NCBI GenBank assembly: GCA_934120715.1
Contig: CAKOUW010000004.1
Span: forward strand, 46,442 to 110,441
Length of the DNA: 64,000 nt
Origin: an uncultured Bacilli bacterium
GTDB taxonomy: Bacteria > Bacillota_I > Bacilli_A > RF39 > UBA660
Reading direction: 5' to 3'
Part shown: one piece after another, positions 28,476 to 37,861 of the stretch
Position numbering within the stretch: the stretch's first letter is position 1
Layout of the letters: every line of letters starts with the position of its first letter
Translations under genes and position numbers: made by a program
The notes under the pieces: model-generated
What the model saw: only the letters and a program-made list of their open reading frames with translations
Databases searched by the model: none
What the model was told of the DNA's origin: nothing

Positions 28476-29969
28476 TATTAAACTATTTCCAGTCATTTCA
28501 ATTGGCTTTTCTATATTCATTAGCTCTAAAATAGTTGGAGCAATATCTCCCAGTTTTCCCTCATGAAGTTTTAGTCCTTTTTTGGTTATAATGAACGGAA
28601 CTGGATTGGTAGTATGGGCTGTTAAGACATTATCATTATCATCTAACATTTCTTCACAATTTCCATGATCAGCAGTTACTATTAAAATACCATCCACTTC
28701 CTTTACCTTTTCATATATAAGACCCAAGCCTTTATCAACTGCTTCTACTGCCTTTATAGCTGCTTCTAGAACACCAGTATGGCCAACCATATCACCATTC
28801 GCATAATTTAAAATTACTAAATCATATTCGCCAATTTTACCTAATAATTTTTCTGTTACTTCTTCACAGCTCATTTCCGGCTTAAGATCATATGTTGCTA
28901 CTTTAGGAGATGGAATTAATATTTTTTCTTCATTTTTATAATCAACTTCTTTACCTCCATCAAAGAAAAATGTTACGTGAGCATATTTTTCAGTTTCGGC
29001 AATTCTTAATTGACTAAGATTTTGCTTTTCAATATATTCACCTAAGATATTAGTCATTTGTGGATCATCATAGGCATGTATTGCTTTAACAGTATGAACT
29101 ACTGGTAACATAGTTAAAGCTTTAATATTTTTGAACTTCTTTGTAGGCATTGGTACTTCTTCAGGATTAGTAATAGCAGTCATAATTTCTCTTAATCTAT
29201 CTTTTCTGAAGTTAAAAGCTATTATTCCATCGTTATCAGTTATATTTTTATTATCAGAGAACTTTGCTGGAATAAGGAATTCATCTGTTATACCATTTTT
29301 ATAACTATTTTCTATGTACTCTTGTGGTGAAGTCTGACTTATTCCTAAATCATTTACTATTACATCATAGGCTTTTTGTAGTCTATCATAGTTACTGTCT
29401 CTATCCATACCATAGTAGCGTCCTCCAATAGTAGCAATTTCACCAATTCCTAATTCTTTTAACTTAGATTGTACTATTGATATATAGCTATAGGCACTTG
29501 TTGGTGAGACATCTCTTCCATCTGTAAATAAATGAAGACATACATTACTTATATTTTCTTTTTTACACATTTCAAGTAGTGCTATCAAATGATTTATATG
29601 TGAATGAACTCCTCCATCGCTTATTAAACCAAGAAGGTGTAGTTTAGAATTATTTTCTTTTACATGTTTCATGATACTTAGTATTTTTTCATTAGTAAAA
29701 ATTGCACCTGTTTCAATACTTTTATTAATAAGTTCTAGTGGCTGATAAACTATTCTTCCAGCGCCTATATTCATATGGCCTACTTCACTATTTCCCATTT
29801 GTCCTTTTGGAAGACCAACTAACTGACCGGATGCTTGTAATTTTGTATGTGGATAATTGTTCCACAACATATTAAATACCTTATTATCTGCTAAATATAC
29901 AGCATTCCCATGTGATTCTTCTCTTAATCCATATCCATCTAATATAGCTAATACTACAGTTTGTTTCAT
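28467..29969 (-). CDS. gpmI: 2,3-bisphosphoglycerate-independent phosphoglycerate mutase
   Basis: 500 residues from ATG at 29969 (MKQTVVLAILDGYG); the nine codons upstream in frame contain the TAGGAGG site. Catalytic Ser in MGNSEVGHMNIGAGR (about residue 62), DGRDVSP, and the metal ligands in ADHGN and GDMVGHTG. It interconverts 3- and 2-phosphoglycerate. The AGGAGG overlaps the stop of the ATPase gene upstream (TAGGAGG), so the two are probably co-translated. Confidence 0.97.
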   Translation of the reverse strand: MKQTVVLAILDGYGLREESHGNAVYLADNKVFNMLWNNYPHTKLQASGQLVGLPKGQMGNSEVGHMNIGAGRIVYQPLELINKSIETGAIFTNEKILSIMKHVKENNSKLHLLGLISDGGVHSHINHLIALLEMCKKENISNVCLHLFTDGRDVSPTSAYSYISIVQSKLKELGIGEIATIGGRYYGMDRDSNYDRLQKAYDVIVNDLGISQTSPQEYIENSYKNGITDEFLIPAKFSDNKNITDNDGIIAFNFRKDRLREIMTAITNPEEVPMPTKKFKNIKALTMLPVVHTVKAIHAYDDPQMTNILGEYIEKQNLSQLRIAETEKYAHVTFFFDGGKEVDYKNEEKILIPSPKVATYDLKPEMSCEEVTEKLLGKIGEYDLVILNYANGDMVGHTGVLEAAIKAVEAVDKGLGLIYEKVKEVDGILIVTADHGNCEEMLDDNDNVLTAHTTNPVPFIITKKGLKLHEGKLGDIAPTILELMNIEKPIEMTGNSLIEK

Positions 29970-29979
29970 AGTTTTCCTC

Positions 29980-31257
29980 CTATATCTTTGTATCATTTAA
30001 ACAAAAAACAGAGTAAATTGGAATATATCGTACCTCTTTTTTTGTTGAAAAATTATTTTCAGTAATCCTATATGCTTGTTGAGTAATAAATTTCTTTATA
30101 AATACAGAAAGTGATTTGGCTTTTGACTGTACTCTAGTGACTATTTCGATAGGAATAATTTTGCCCATTCTGTTTTGAATAACAAAATTAACTTCTGCCT
30201 TACCATCTGATTGATAATAATATAGGGCATATCCTGAATTGGCTAAAGTTTTAGCTATGTGATTTTCATATATTGTTTCTTTTATTTTTCCATCTGTCAT
30301 AAACTGTTTAAAGTTTAGGTGAAGCATTGTAAATAGTAATCCATCATCAGGTAAATATAATTTAAAGCTATCTTTTTCTTTACAACTACTCAATGGTGAT
30401 TTAACATCTTTTATTTTATAGCTTCGATATGCTAATTGATTATTAACTAGGTATTCAATTGAACTTTCATATTCTTTTGACCTTTTTCCTGCTCCAATTA
30501 AACCATATTGAAACTTTTTGTTATCCTTTTTTAACTGTTCAGGAATGCTATTGATTACTTCTAGTCCTCTAGTTATGTCAATTAAGTTTTTATTTAAAAG
30601 TAATTCTTTCTTATAAATATCTATTATTTTTTGTTTTATAGCATCTATCTCATATGGACTTTTACCAGTTATGCTTGCTTCTATTACTTCTGGAAGACCT
30701 CCTGTTATTAAATATTCTTGGAATAAATCCAAGGCTACCTTATGAAAAGGACATGTTTTATGCTTTTGAAATGACTCTCTTATAAGGTTAGCTAGACTTT
30801 TCTCATCCCTTGCCCAAAGATACTCTTCAAAGTCAAGACCAGTCATACCTTTGAATTGTAATTCTTCACCTTTGAAAGATGACAAATTTTCTCTTCTTGA
30901 TGTAATAGCAATTATATGATATTTACTGTGTTCACTACCAAATATTTTTAGTCCCTTTACTATTTCAATATCATTAACATTATCAAATATAATTAATGTA
31001 CAGTCTTTTAAGATAGTTTCACCTGATAATAGAGATAAGTTTAATATTATTTTTTCAGTTGATTTCTCTTTTTTAAATAATTCTTTTATAACTTTGTTAT
31101 TTTCAGTATTAAAGTAGACAGTATTTTTATACTCTTTTTCTCCATAAGATAAGGCAGCAAAAGTTTTTCCAATTTGTTTAGGGCCATATAGTATTAGTGG
31201 CTTCCTTATTATATCTTTTTGCCATTTTTGAAAGAATTCATCTATTTTTCGTTCCAT
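29980..31257 (-). CDS. DUF4143-type AAA ATPase
   Basis: 425 residues. Walker A GPKQIGKT (about 25-32) near the N-terminus, a Walker-B-like LIIFDNV, and RRENLSSF sensor-like block, then helices. The second half carries YLVNNQLAYRSYKIK and the nuclease-like end (GYALYYYQSDGKAEVNFVI) of DUF4143, a PD-(D/E)xK-like fold. These proteins are very common in gut bacteria and archaea and their role is unknown. It has its own sigma-A-like promoter with an inverted repeat, and its stop is fused to the gpmI ribosome binding site. Confidence 0.87.
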   Translation of the reverse strand: MERKIDEFFQKWQKDIIRKPLILYGPKQIGKTFAALSYGEKEYKNTVYFNTENNKVIKELFKKEKSTEKIILNLSLLSGETILKDCTLIIFDNVNDIEIVKGLKIFGSEHSKYHIIAITSRRENLSSFKGEELQFKGMTGLDFEEYLWARDEKSLANLIRESFQKHKTCPFHKVALDLFQEYLITGGLPEVIEASITGKSPYEIDAIKQKIIDIYKKELLLNKNLIDITRGLEVINSIPEQLKKDNKKFQYGLIGAGKRSKEYESSIEYLVNNQLAYRSYKIKDVKSPLSSCKEKDSFKLYLPDDGLLFTMLHLNFKQFMTDGKIKETIYENHIAKTLANSGYALYYYQSDGKAEVNFVIQNRMGKIIPIEIVTRVQSKAKSLSVFIKKFITQQAYRITENNFSTKKEVRYIPIYSVFCLNDTKI

Positions 31258-31290
31258 AAACTGTAATCACCTCACATATTATATAAATTA

Positions 31291-31355
31291 AGTATACTTT
31301 TCTATCTATATTTTGTCAATGGTCTAGTATTGTATTGATCTAGCAATATAGATAG
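31291..31355 (-). promoter_or_regulatory. Consensus promoter with overlapping inverted repeat, upstream of the ATPase gene
   Basis: On the minus strand TTGACA (31319-31314) and TATACT (31296-31291), spacer exactly 17. CTATCTATATT (31302-31312) in the spacer is repeated inverted as AATATAGATAG (31345-31355), with CTAG/CTAG also inside. An operator spanning the -35 region is likely. Confidence 0.75.
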
Positions 31356-31452
31356 TATATGGTGGTAATTATTAGTACTTGAGGAATATATAGATTAAAA
31401 TTTAAATATACACATTTTCATTTTTTTAATATTACTCTGTACTTTCTAAATT

Positions 31453-31492
31453 AAAAGAGCAAATAGAAATCTGCTAATCTATTTGCTCTTTT
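31453..31492 (-). terminator. Hairpin terminator after spo0A
   Basis: AAAAGAGCAAATAGA and TCTATTTGCTCTTTT form a 15-bp stem with a 10-base loop. The T tract after it is TTTTAATTT. Confidence 0.8.
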
Positions 31493-31508
31493 AATAATTT
31501 ATATAAAA

Positions 31509-32285
31509 CTAATTATTGACTGTCATTTTATTAAATTCCAATCTTAATTTATCTGCTACTGTTACAATAAATTCTGAATTAGTTGGTTTGGCTTTATCTA
31601 TGTCTACGCTGTGTCCAAAAATTTCTTCCATCAATTGCCAATTACCTCTATTCCAGCTTACTTCAATAGCATGTCTTATTGCCCTTTCTACTCTTGAGAC
31701 AGTAGTATCATACTTTTTAGCTATTTCAGGATATAACTCTTTTGTTATTCCACCTACTAACTCCGGGTTTTCATAGACAAGTGTTATACCTTCCCTTATA
31801 TATTGATACCCTTTTATGTGTGATGGAACACCTAATTCATGAAGCGTATTAGTAATATACTTTTGTAGATTATTATGATATAAATCAAGTGCTTTTCCAC
31901 CAAACTTTAGCCCTTCTTTTACCTCAATTATTCTCTTTTCTAGATCTTCTAGTTCAAATGGTTTAAGTATAAAATAGCTTACTCCCATTTCTGATACTCT
32001 TCTAATCATGTCCTGTGTGTTATATGATGTGAGTATTATGACATTTTTGTCTATATTTTTCTTTTTCATATACTCTAAGACTGCAATACCATCTTTATTT
32101 GGCATTATTAAGTCTAAAAGAATTATGTCATATTCATCTCTCTTCTTGTCAATTACTCTGATTCCTTCTACTCCATCATAAGCTTCTAAAGCGATCGTTA
32201 TATCTGCGTGATCACTAAAGTATTCCTTTATCATGTCGACTAGATTTTTATTATCGTCGATGATTAAGATTCTTGTTTTTCCCAT
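31509..32285 (-). CDS. spo0A: Sporulation transcription factor Spo0A
   Basis: 258 residues from ATG at 32285 ([12 protein letters not shown]), which has AGGAGA 8 bases before it; the longer frame reads through that site. Receiver domain with DD near 10-11, the phosphorylated Asp in IILLDLIMP (about 56), Thr in ILTSYN and Lys in FILKPF. The C-terminal DNA-binding domain has the Spo0A-only recognition helix [20 protein letters not shown]. It is the master switch for sporulation entry when phosphorylated. It is not in its usual spoIVB neighbourhood; it lies between tpiA and a DUF4143 ATPase gene. A TTGTCGAA sequence lies about 80 bases upstream of its start. Confidence 0.97.
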   Translation of the reverse strand: MGKTRILIIDDNKNLVDMIKEYFSDHADITIALEAYDGVEGIRVIDKKRDEYDIILLDLIMPNKDGIAVLEYMKKKNIDKNVIILTSYNTQDMIRRVSEMGVSYFILKPFELEDLEKRIIEVKEGLKFGGKALDLYHNNLQKYITNTLHELGVPSHIKGYQYIREGITLVYENPELVGGITKELYPEIAKKYDTTVSRVERAIRHAIEVSWNRGNWQLMEEIFGHSVDIDKAKPTNSEFIVTVADKLRLEFNKMTVNN

Positions 32286-32348
32286 TTTTTCTCCTCTCAT
32301 ATACTACCACGCATTCTAATTATATAACATGAAAGGCGAAATTGGTAG

Positions 32349-32386
32349 AAAAAAATTAGACAAGTTTTGTCGAAACTGTCTAATTT
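32349..32386 (-). terminator. Terminator of tpiA containing a 0A-box-like loop
   Basis: On the minus strand AAATTAGACA (32386-32377) pairs with TGTCTAATTT (32362-32353), AGTTT/AAACT extend the stem, and a run of T follows. The loop contains TTGTCGAA (plus strand 32367-32374), the Spo0A binding core. The stem begins at the tpiA stop codon. Confidence 0.75.
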
Positions 32387-33083
32387 AGTATTTTATTGTC
32401 TGTAAAAACGAATTTATTTTTTCTGGCGATAAACTTAAATTTCCAATTAAGTAACCATCTAAGCTACATTTTTTTATTATTATAATATTTTCTTCTGTTA
32501 TGCCGCCACCATATAAGATTTTATTATTGGGCAATATTTTTCTTATAGTTTTTAAAACCTTTTCTAAATAATCTTTTGAAGGTATTTTATTACTCCCAAT
32601 AGTCCACATTGGTTCATATGCAATCATTAATTTTTCTTTATCCTTTTGAGATAAGTCTTTTACTATTTTTCTTAACTCAGTTGTTAATCTTTTTTCCATT
32701 AGTCCTGTTTCACTTTCTTCAAATGTTTCTCCGATACATACGATAGGGGTTATCCCTTGTTTAAGCAATAATTTAATTTTGTCTTTAATGTCATTAATAG
32801 ATTCATGTAAATTTTTTCTTTCTTTATGACCTACTAGGCAGTATGTTATCCCAAGTGATTTTAACTGTTCAGCTGATACTTCGCCGGTATATGGACCATA
32901 ACTATTTTTACTTACATTCTGACTTCCAATCTTAAATTTTTGGGATGAAGTTATCGCTAAATAGGCCATTGGTGGGCATAATATTATTTGTTCATCTTTA
33001 ATTTTGACTTTTTTTAGATTTTTTAGGTATTGTATATATTCTTTTTTACTAAAATGGCATTTATTATTTAACACTATTATCAT
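32385..33083 (-). CDS. tpiA: Triosephosphate isomerase, divergent form
   Basis: 232 residues, slightly shorter than the usual 250. Catalytic residues are kept: Asn and Lys near the start (LNNK), His in LVGHKERK and Glu in AYEPMWTIGS. Several flanking residues differ from the usual VIGHSERR, AYEPVWAIGTG and GGSV (here GHKERK, MWTIGS and GGGI). It interconverts dihydroxyacetone phosphate and glyceraldehyde 3-phosphate. It is one base from the glycosyltransferase gene. Confidence 0.93.
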   Translation of the reverse strand: MIIVLNNKCHFSKKEYIQYLKNLKKVKIKDEQIILCPPMAYLAITSSQKFKIGSQNVSKNSYGPYTGEVSAEQLKSLGITYCLVGHKERKNLHESINDIKDKIKLLLKQGITPIVCIGETFEESETGLMEKRLTTELRKIVKDLSQKDKEKLMIAYEPMWTIGSNKIPSKDYLEKVLKTIRKILPNNKILYGGGITEENIIIIKKCSLDGYLIGNLSLSPEKINSFLQTIKY

Positions 33084-33084
33084 G

Positions 33085-34314
33085 CTATTTTCCCCTTATT
33101 TTTTTTGATATTCTTGATATTATTCCAAACTTATCCTCATTCTTTTTATCTATTATTGCTCTTTCATAGACTTCTAAAACTCTATTAGCAAAGGTCTTAG
33201 AGCTGCAGTGTTCTGCTTGAATTCTTGCTTGGCTGCTTATTCTATTTCTTAATTGAGTATCTTTATATAGTTTTAAAACATCTTCACAATATTCTTTTTC
33301 ATTTTTGAAAATTACACCATTCAAATCATCTGTTACTGTTGATAAAAATGCTTCATCCTCAATACAAAGTGGTACTATTCCAGAAGCCATTGCTTCTATT
33401 ACAGTTAATCCTTGTGTCTCTGTTGTAGAGGCTGTTGCGAATAAGTCGGCACAGTGGTAATATATTGGCATTTCTTCCCATGCTGCTTTACCATTAAATA
33501 TAATGTTATTTTCTAAGCCCTTTTCCTTTGATAGTTCTTCGTATTTTTCTTTGTCTGGGCCATCTCCCACTATTAGCAATTTAATGTTTTTTATACTTTT
33601 TACCAATTCTTTTTGGCAGTTAATTAAAAATTCAACATTTTTTTCTGAAGCTAGTCTTCCAACAAAGAGGATAACAAAATCTTTTCGCTGAATGCCTAGT
33701 TTTTTCTTTAATTTATCAACGTCTTTATGATTTACATTTTCTTCAAAAAATTTTTCTACTTCCATACCAGTTGGTACTATATGAATATTTTTTTCAAATT
33801 TATATTTTTCCCTAAACAATTTGTATATTTTGTTTGTTGTAACAATTAGTTCAGTAGCTGTTTTGTCGCAATAAAATTTAGTTAGGTATTCAACAATTTT
33901 TTTACTCGATTTTTCAAAATAGCCATGTGTTATGTAGTGGGTATAATCTTCATAAAGAGTATGGTAGGTATGAACTAAGGGAATATTAAACTGTTTAGCA
34001 AATAATCTAGCTAATATTCCAATTCCAAACTCTGTATGGGAGTGAACCACATCTAAATTCCAATTTTTCATTGTATTAATCATTGATAAGGGATATATGC
34101 GGCTTAGTCTATAATCATATATTCCTATTGGAATACCTGGTACCTTAACAATTCGTTCTTCTTGATCATACTCATACTTTAATGCATTGTTGCTAACAGT
34201 TACGACGTATACTATATGTCCCTGCTTTTCTAATGCTCTTTTCAATGTAGCAACACTTGTCGATACTCCATTAATATATGGAGGATACGAGTCAGTAAAT
34301 AGACCTATTCTCAT
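33085..34314 (-). CDS. GT4 glycosyltransferase, diacylglycerol glucosyltransferase-like
   Basis: 409 residues, GT-B fold. MRIGLFTDSYPPYINGVSTS is the start of the 1,2-diacylglycerol 3-glucosyltransferases of Mollicutes and Gram-positives. The GRLASEKN and EAMASGIVPLCIEDE motifs bind the nucleotide-sugar (Glu-x7-Glu). The product is probably monoglycosyl-diacylglycerol, a membrane lipid and lipoteichoic acid anchor. The flippase-like gene follows upstream in the operon (1-base gap), which suggests a linked lipid function. Substrate is inferred from family resemblance. Confidence 0.87.
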   Translation of the reverse strand: MRIGLFTDSYPPYINGVSTSVATLKRALEKQGHIVYVVTVSNNALKYEYDQEERIVKVPGIPIGIYDYRLSRIYPLSMINTMKNWNLDVVHSHTEFGIGILARLFAKQFNIPLVHTYHTLYEDYTHYITHGYFEKSSKKIVEYLTKFYCDKTATELIVTTNKIYKLFREKYKFEKNIHIVPTGMEVEKFFEENVNHKDVDKLKKKLGIQRKDFVILFVGRLASEKNVEFLINCQKELVKSIKNIKLLIVGDGPDKEKYEELSKEKGLENNIIFNGKAAWEEMPIYYHCADLFATASTTETQGLTVIEAMASGIVPLCIEDEAFLSTVTDDLNGVIFKNEKEYCEDVLKLYKDTQLRNRISSQARIQAEHCSSKTFANRVLEVYERAIIDKKNEDKFGIISRISKKIRGK

Positions 34315-34315
34315 T

Positions 34316-35326
34316 TTAGTCTCCTTTCTTTTCTACACCTAAAAGTATTGCGCCTACTATCATGCCTAGATAGTATGTAATAAATCGCCATACTAACAAT
34401 AAGGTATTTAAAGCTACAGTCTTAAAGAAATTTCCAAAAAATTTAATGAAACCATATTCAATTCCACCGCTAGCACCAGGAATAGGTACAAATGAACCCA
34501 TTATATATATGTATGCTGATGCTGTTATAGCTTGTAATAGATTTAGACTTGTAAAATCATTGAAGCCATAGGCTATAAATAATGGTATAGCATAGAAGAA
34601 GCTTAGGCTTAAGAAATTAATTAAAATTCCTTCTACTAATAAACGTTTATTTTTTCTTAAGATTTTGGCACTTTCATGGAAATCTTCTAATTTTTCTTCA
34701 AAACGTTTCTTTTGCTTTTCTTTATTTTTTATTATTTTAAAGTGGGATAATATATTAATAATACCATTTAAGGCCTTTTTAGTTATTTTTTTAGATAAAG
34801 TTATAATATATAATACTACTATTACTAATATGTTAACTATAAATCCTAACGTTACTAAATTATTTAGCATTACTGCCTTTGGAAATAAGTTAAAAATCAA
34901 ATTATAAATAACTACTATTATTCCATATATAACTAGGGCTGTTTGATAGAAAATAAAGTTTATTATAGTTACGCTTGTTGCCTTAGCTACACTTATATCA
35001 TGTTCTGTTAACATATATATTTCCATTGGCTGTCCACCTGTTGAGAATGGTGTTATTCCGTTAAAAAATTGAGTTATAATATTGTGCTTAATAGCTTCTT
35101 TAAAGGTTAATCTTTTTTTATCATCAACACTTTTATAAATAATATAAGCTCTGAGTATTATATAGATAAAATAGAATAGGATTGCTATAGCGACAAAGAA
35201 TAAATTCATTGTTGATAAGGTTTTAACTATATCTGAAAAATTATCTTTTAATAATATGTATAGAATTATTAAAGTTACTAATAAAATGATTATAGAGTTT
35301 TTCTTAATATTTTTTATTGTTTTCAT
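34316..35326 (-). CDS. Flippase-like membrane protein (LPG synthase transmembrane / AglD family)
   Basis: 336 residues, about seven to eight membrane segments, and the family marker FFNGITPFSTGGQPMEIYML together with FVPIPGASGGIEYGF near the end. This is the transmembrane part of lysylphosphatidylglycerol synthase (UPF0104) without the catalytic synthase domain, a group also found with glycolipid enzymes. It is coupled with the GT4 gene downstream. Its lipid substrate is unknown. Confidence 0.87.
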   Translation of the reverse strand: MKTIKNIKKNSIIILLVTLIILYILLKDNFSDIVKTLSTMNLFFVAIAILFYFIYIILRAYIIYKSVDDKKRLTFKEAIKHNIITQFFNGITPFSTGGQPMEIYMLTEHDISVAKATSVTIINFIFYQTALVIYGIIVVIYNLIFNLFPKAVMLNNLVTLGFIVNILVIVVLYIITLSKKITKKALNGIINILSHFKIIKNKEKQKKRFEEKLEDFHESAKILRKNKRLLVEGILINFLSLSFFYAIPLFIAYGFNDFTSLNLLQAITASAYIYIMGSFVPIPGASGGIEYGFIKFFGNFFKTVALNTLLLVWRFITYYLGMIVGAILLGVEKKGD

Positions 35327-35345
35327 AAGCTTTCCTACATTCTTA

Positions 35346-36518
35346 TTATTTTATTGCTTCTAAGCCTGGTAACTCTTTACCTTCTAAATATTCTAGGGTA
35401 GCACCACCACCAGTTGAGGCATGATAAACTTTATCTTTTAAATTAGCACTGGCTGCTGCCGCTACTATGTCACCGCCACCAAGAATTGTTTTTATATTAT
35501 TATCAACTAAATATTTCAAGATTTCATCTGTACCTTTTTTATATTTGGAAAATTCATATACACCTAAAGGGCCATTCCAGACTACAGTTTTAGCAGTTTT
35601 TAAAATTCTTTTGAATTCTTCAATGGTTTCATTTCCTATATCAAGGCCCATTTCATTATTTTGAATGTCTTCTATTTTTCTTTCAATGCATGGTGTATCA
35701 TTAGAGTATTCTGATGTTGTTAGAACGTCATTAGGCAATATTATTTTATTTGGATATTTTTCTAGTATATCTTGACAGAATTTAATGTTTTCTTCATCAA
35801 GAATAGATGTTCCTATGTCATATCCTTTGGCTTTTAAAAAGGTAAAGGCCATACCGCCACCAATTAGTATTTTATCTGCTTTTGTAATTAGATTTTTAAT
35901 TACACCTATTTTATCTTTTACTTTAGCGCCACCTAATATTACGATAAATGGTCTTTCTGGATCATTTAAGGAACTTAAAACGTTTAATTCTCTTTCAACT
36001 AAAAGCCCTATAGCTGATGGAATGTTTGCTGCTATACCTACATTTGAGGCATGAGATCTATGAATAGTGCCAAAAGCATCATTTATAAATATGTCGCCTA
36101 GACTAGCCCAATATTTTCCTAATTCTTCATTGTTGGAACTTTCTTTTTTACCTTCTAAATCTTCATATCTAGTATTTTCAAGTAATACTATATCCCTAGA
36201 TTGCATTTTGCTAGTGATATCTTCTACTTCTTTTCCTCTAGTCATTGGTATAAAGGTAACTTTTGTGTCCAGTATTTCTTCTAAGCGTTTAGCAACTGGC
36301 TTTAGAGAATTTTTTACTAAATCTGATTCTTCTTTTATTCTGCCAAGGTGAGATAGCAAAATTATTTTACAATTATTTTCCAAACAATAATTAATTGTAG
36401 GAATACTCATTACTATTCTACTGTCATCTATTATCTGTCCATCCTTTATAGGAACATTAAAATCACAACGTATTATTACTTTCTTATTTTTTATATCAAT
36501 GTCTTTAATAGTTCTCAT
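35346..36518 (-). CDS. pgk: Phosphoglycerate kinase
   Basis: 390 residues. RCDFNVPIKDGQI, HLGRIKEE and GGAKVKDKIGVI, the nucleotide-binding GGGDIVAA and the WNGPLGVYE block are all present. It makes ATP from 1,3-bisphosphoglycerate. Upstream, a TATACT box with a weak TTTAAA -35 (17-base spacing) may be the promoter. It heads pgk - flippase - GT4 - tpiA. Confidence 0.97.
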   Translation of the reverse strand: MRTIKDIDIKNKKVIIRCDFNVPIKDGQIIDDSRIVMSIPTINYCLENNCKIILLSHLGRIKEESDLVKNSLKPVAKRLEEILDTKVTFIPMTRGKEVEDITSKMQSRDIVLLENTRYEDLEGKKESSNNEELGKYWASLGDIFINDAFGTIHRSHASNVGIAANIPSAIGLLVERELNVLSSLNDPERPFIVILGGAKVKDKIGVIKNLITKADKILIGGGMAFTFLKAKGYDIGTSILDEENIKFCQDILEKYPNKIILPNDVLTTSEYSNDTPCIERKIEDIQNNEMGLDIGNETIEEFKRILKTAKTVVWNGPLGVYEFSKYKKGTDEILKYLVDNNIKTILGGGDIVAAAASANLKDKVYHASTGGGATLEYLEGKELPGLEAIK

Positions 36519-36632
36519 AGCATTTCTCCTGTCTTACATAAAGTATATCACTTTTAAATGTCGTTTTAAAGGTATTTTAATTTTATCATATATAGAGTTA
36601 ATATTATTTTGTGTTAAAATAGTTCAATTACT

Positions 36633-36656
36633 ACATATGTAAAATTATGTAAATTT
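36633..36656 (+). promoter_or_regulatory. Motif shared with the promoter region of the paralogue at 38935
   Basis: ACATATGTAAAATTATGTAA with TTT after it lies about 90-110 bases before the 36743 start. The same pattern (ACATATGTAAATATGTGTAA, then AT) occurs on the minus strand at 39028-39004 ahead of the paralogous gene, at a similar distance. Probably a common regulator site. Confidence 0.5.
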
Positions 36657-36742
36657 GCTATTAAAGTGTAGGATATTAATTCTTTTTATATTATAATCTT
36701 ATTAGATAGTATAGCTATCATACGTTTGAAAGGAGAGATAGT

Positions 36743-37396
36743 ATGGCAGGATCTGGTTTTACTGGATTTAATCCAAGTGCCGTTGAAAATTCTATTCGTG
36801 GTGTTATTAGCTCATACAATGAATTAATTTCTTTGCTTGGAAACGATGTACAAAACAAGGTTATTAATGAAATGCAAAGTGTTTGGGCATGTAAGGAGGC
36901 ACAAAACTTTTTTGAAGCGTTTGCAGAAAATGTAAATGCATTAATAAAAAATGCTAATGATAGTTTTGAATTTGTTGTTGCATCAATGAATGAGGCTGGT
37001 TATGAGTGGGCAGTTAGCACTGGTGATGCTAGCAGTTTTAGAAGAGTATCTTTTAGCCCAAGTTCAACTACTGTTTCAGCAGCTGGTATCCAAGAAAATA
37101 TTGGTGGTGTGAGAGGAATTAATGTAGGTATGGCTACATCTATAGCTAATTTGCTTCCTGGAATCGCTTCATCTGTTGGTAGTGCAGTAGATCAAGCTAG
37201 AAATAGTGTTAGCAATTGTGGATTTATTGGTTCTAGTATGGAATCAAGCCTTCAAGGTACTTTGGATAGAGTTAAGTCAAGTATTAGAGAAAATATAGAA
37301 GTCCTTACTGATGACTGTAAGCAAAAAATTAATTCTACAGTTTCTAGTTATGGTGATCTACAAGGAAAGGTTGCTTCTTCATTTTCTGCTCAATAG
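36743..37396 (+). CDS. WXG-like helical protein, short paralogue
   Basis: 217 residues, no signal peptide, mainly amphipathic helices. Trp48 sits in an SVWACKEAQNFFEAF helix, where WXG100 and LXG proteins have their W-x-G turn. Residues 122-128 read GVRGINV, and FIG is at 161-163, the same positions as in the paralogue at 37862-38935 (GTRGINV 122-128, FIG 161-163). The last block (YGDLQGKVASSFS) matches too. It ends where the paralogue starts its linker and C-terminal extra part. Probably a type VII secretion-like substrate or partner; no ESX apparatus gene is in the window. A GGAGAG site precedes the ATG. Confidence 0.75.
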   Translation: MAGSGFTGFNPSAVENSIRGVISSYNELISLLGNDVQNKVINEMQSVWACKEAQNFFEAFAENVNALIKNANDSFEFVVASMNEAGYEWAVSTGDASSFRRVSFSPSSTTVSAAGIQENIGGVRGINVGMATSIANLLPGIASSVGSAVDQARNSVSNCGFIGSSMESSLQGTLDRVKSSIRENIEVLTDDCKQKINSTVSSYGDLQGKVASSFSAQ

Positions 37397-37416
37397 TTAA
37401 AGCAATATGTGATTTT

Positions 37417-37452
37417 AATGTATGTAATATTTATTATTACGTACATTTTTTC
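37417..37452 (+). terminator. Terminator of the short WXG-like gene
   Basis: AATGTATGTAATA (37417-37429) pairs with TATTACGTACATT (37435-37447) over 13 pairs with one G-T, followed by TTTTTCTTTT. Confidence 0.88.
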
Positions 37453-37697
37453 TTTTAATTAGTTATTTTTTGTATGTACATTTTCAGTTAAATATACTAT
37501 ATGTTAGACAGCCTTAATTATCACTTTGTGAAAATTTAAAATTCTAGATACTATAATATAATGATCTGTTTTCTAGTCAATATAAAATACCAACTACAAA
37601 TTTAATTTTGTCGTTCTTTAATACAACCGCGTTATTATTAATAAATTATTGATCTTAATGATATCTGCATATTTCCATATAAACTTGCATGTTGGAG

Positions 37698-37727
37698 GAA
37701 AAAGTTCATGTTTTTTACACATGAACT
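37698..37727 (-). terminator. Terminator of the long WXG-like gene
   Basis: On the minus strand AGTTCATG (37727-37720) pairs with CATGAACT (37710-37703), then TTTTTCC. It gives the gene at 37862 a 3' tail of about 135 bases. The gene-free stretch 37397-37861 holds these two terminators and nothing else I can name. Confidence 0.75.
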
Positions 37728-37861
37728 ATATATTTTATTAATTGCTCTGCTTTTGGCTGCTTGAGTTACTAATTTTTAACGCTGATTGTGACTTCACATT
37801 TGTCATACACTGGCAAGCAATTTTTCTATCACAGTGCAAATAAATTTAAGCCTTTGCTAAT

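Noticed and set aside
36681..36707. AGGATAT as a sigma-H -35 element for the short WXG-like gene
   Set aside because: No GAAT-type -10 at the right distance.
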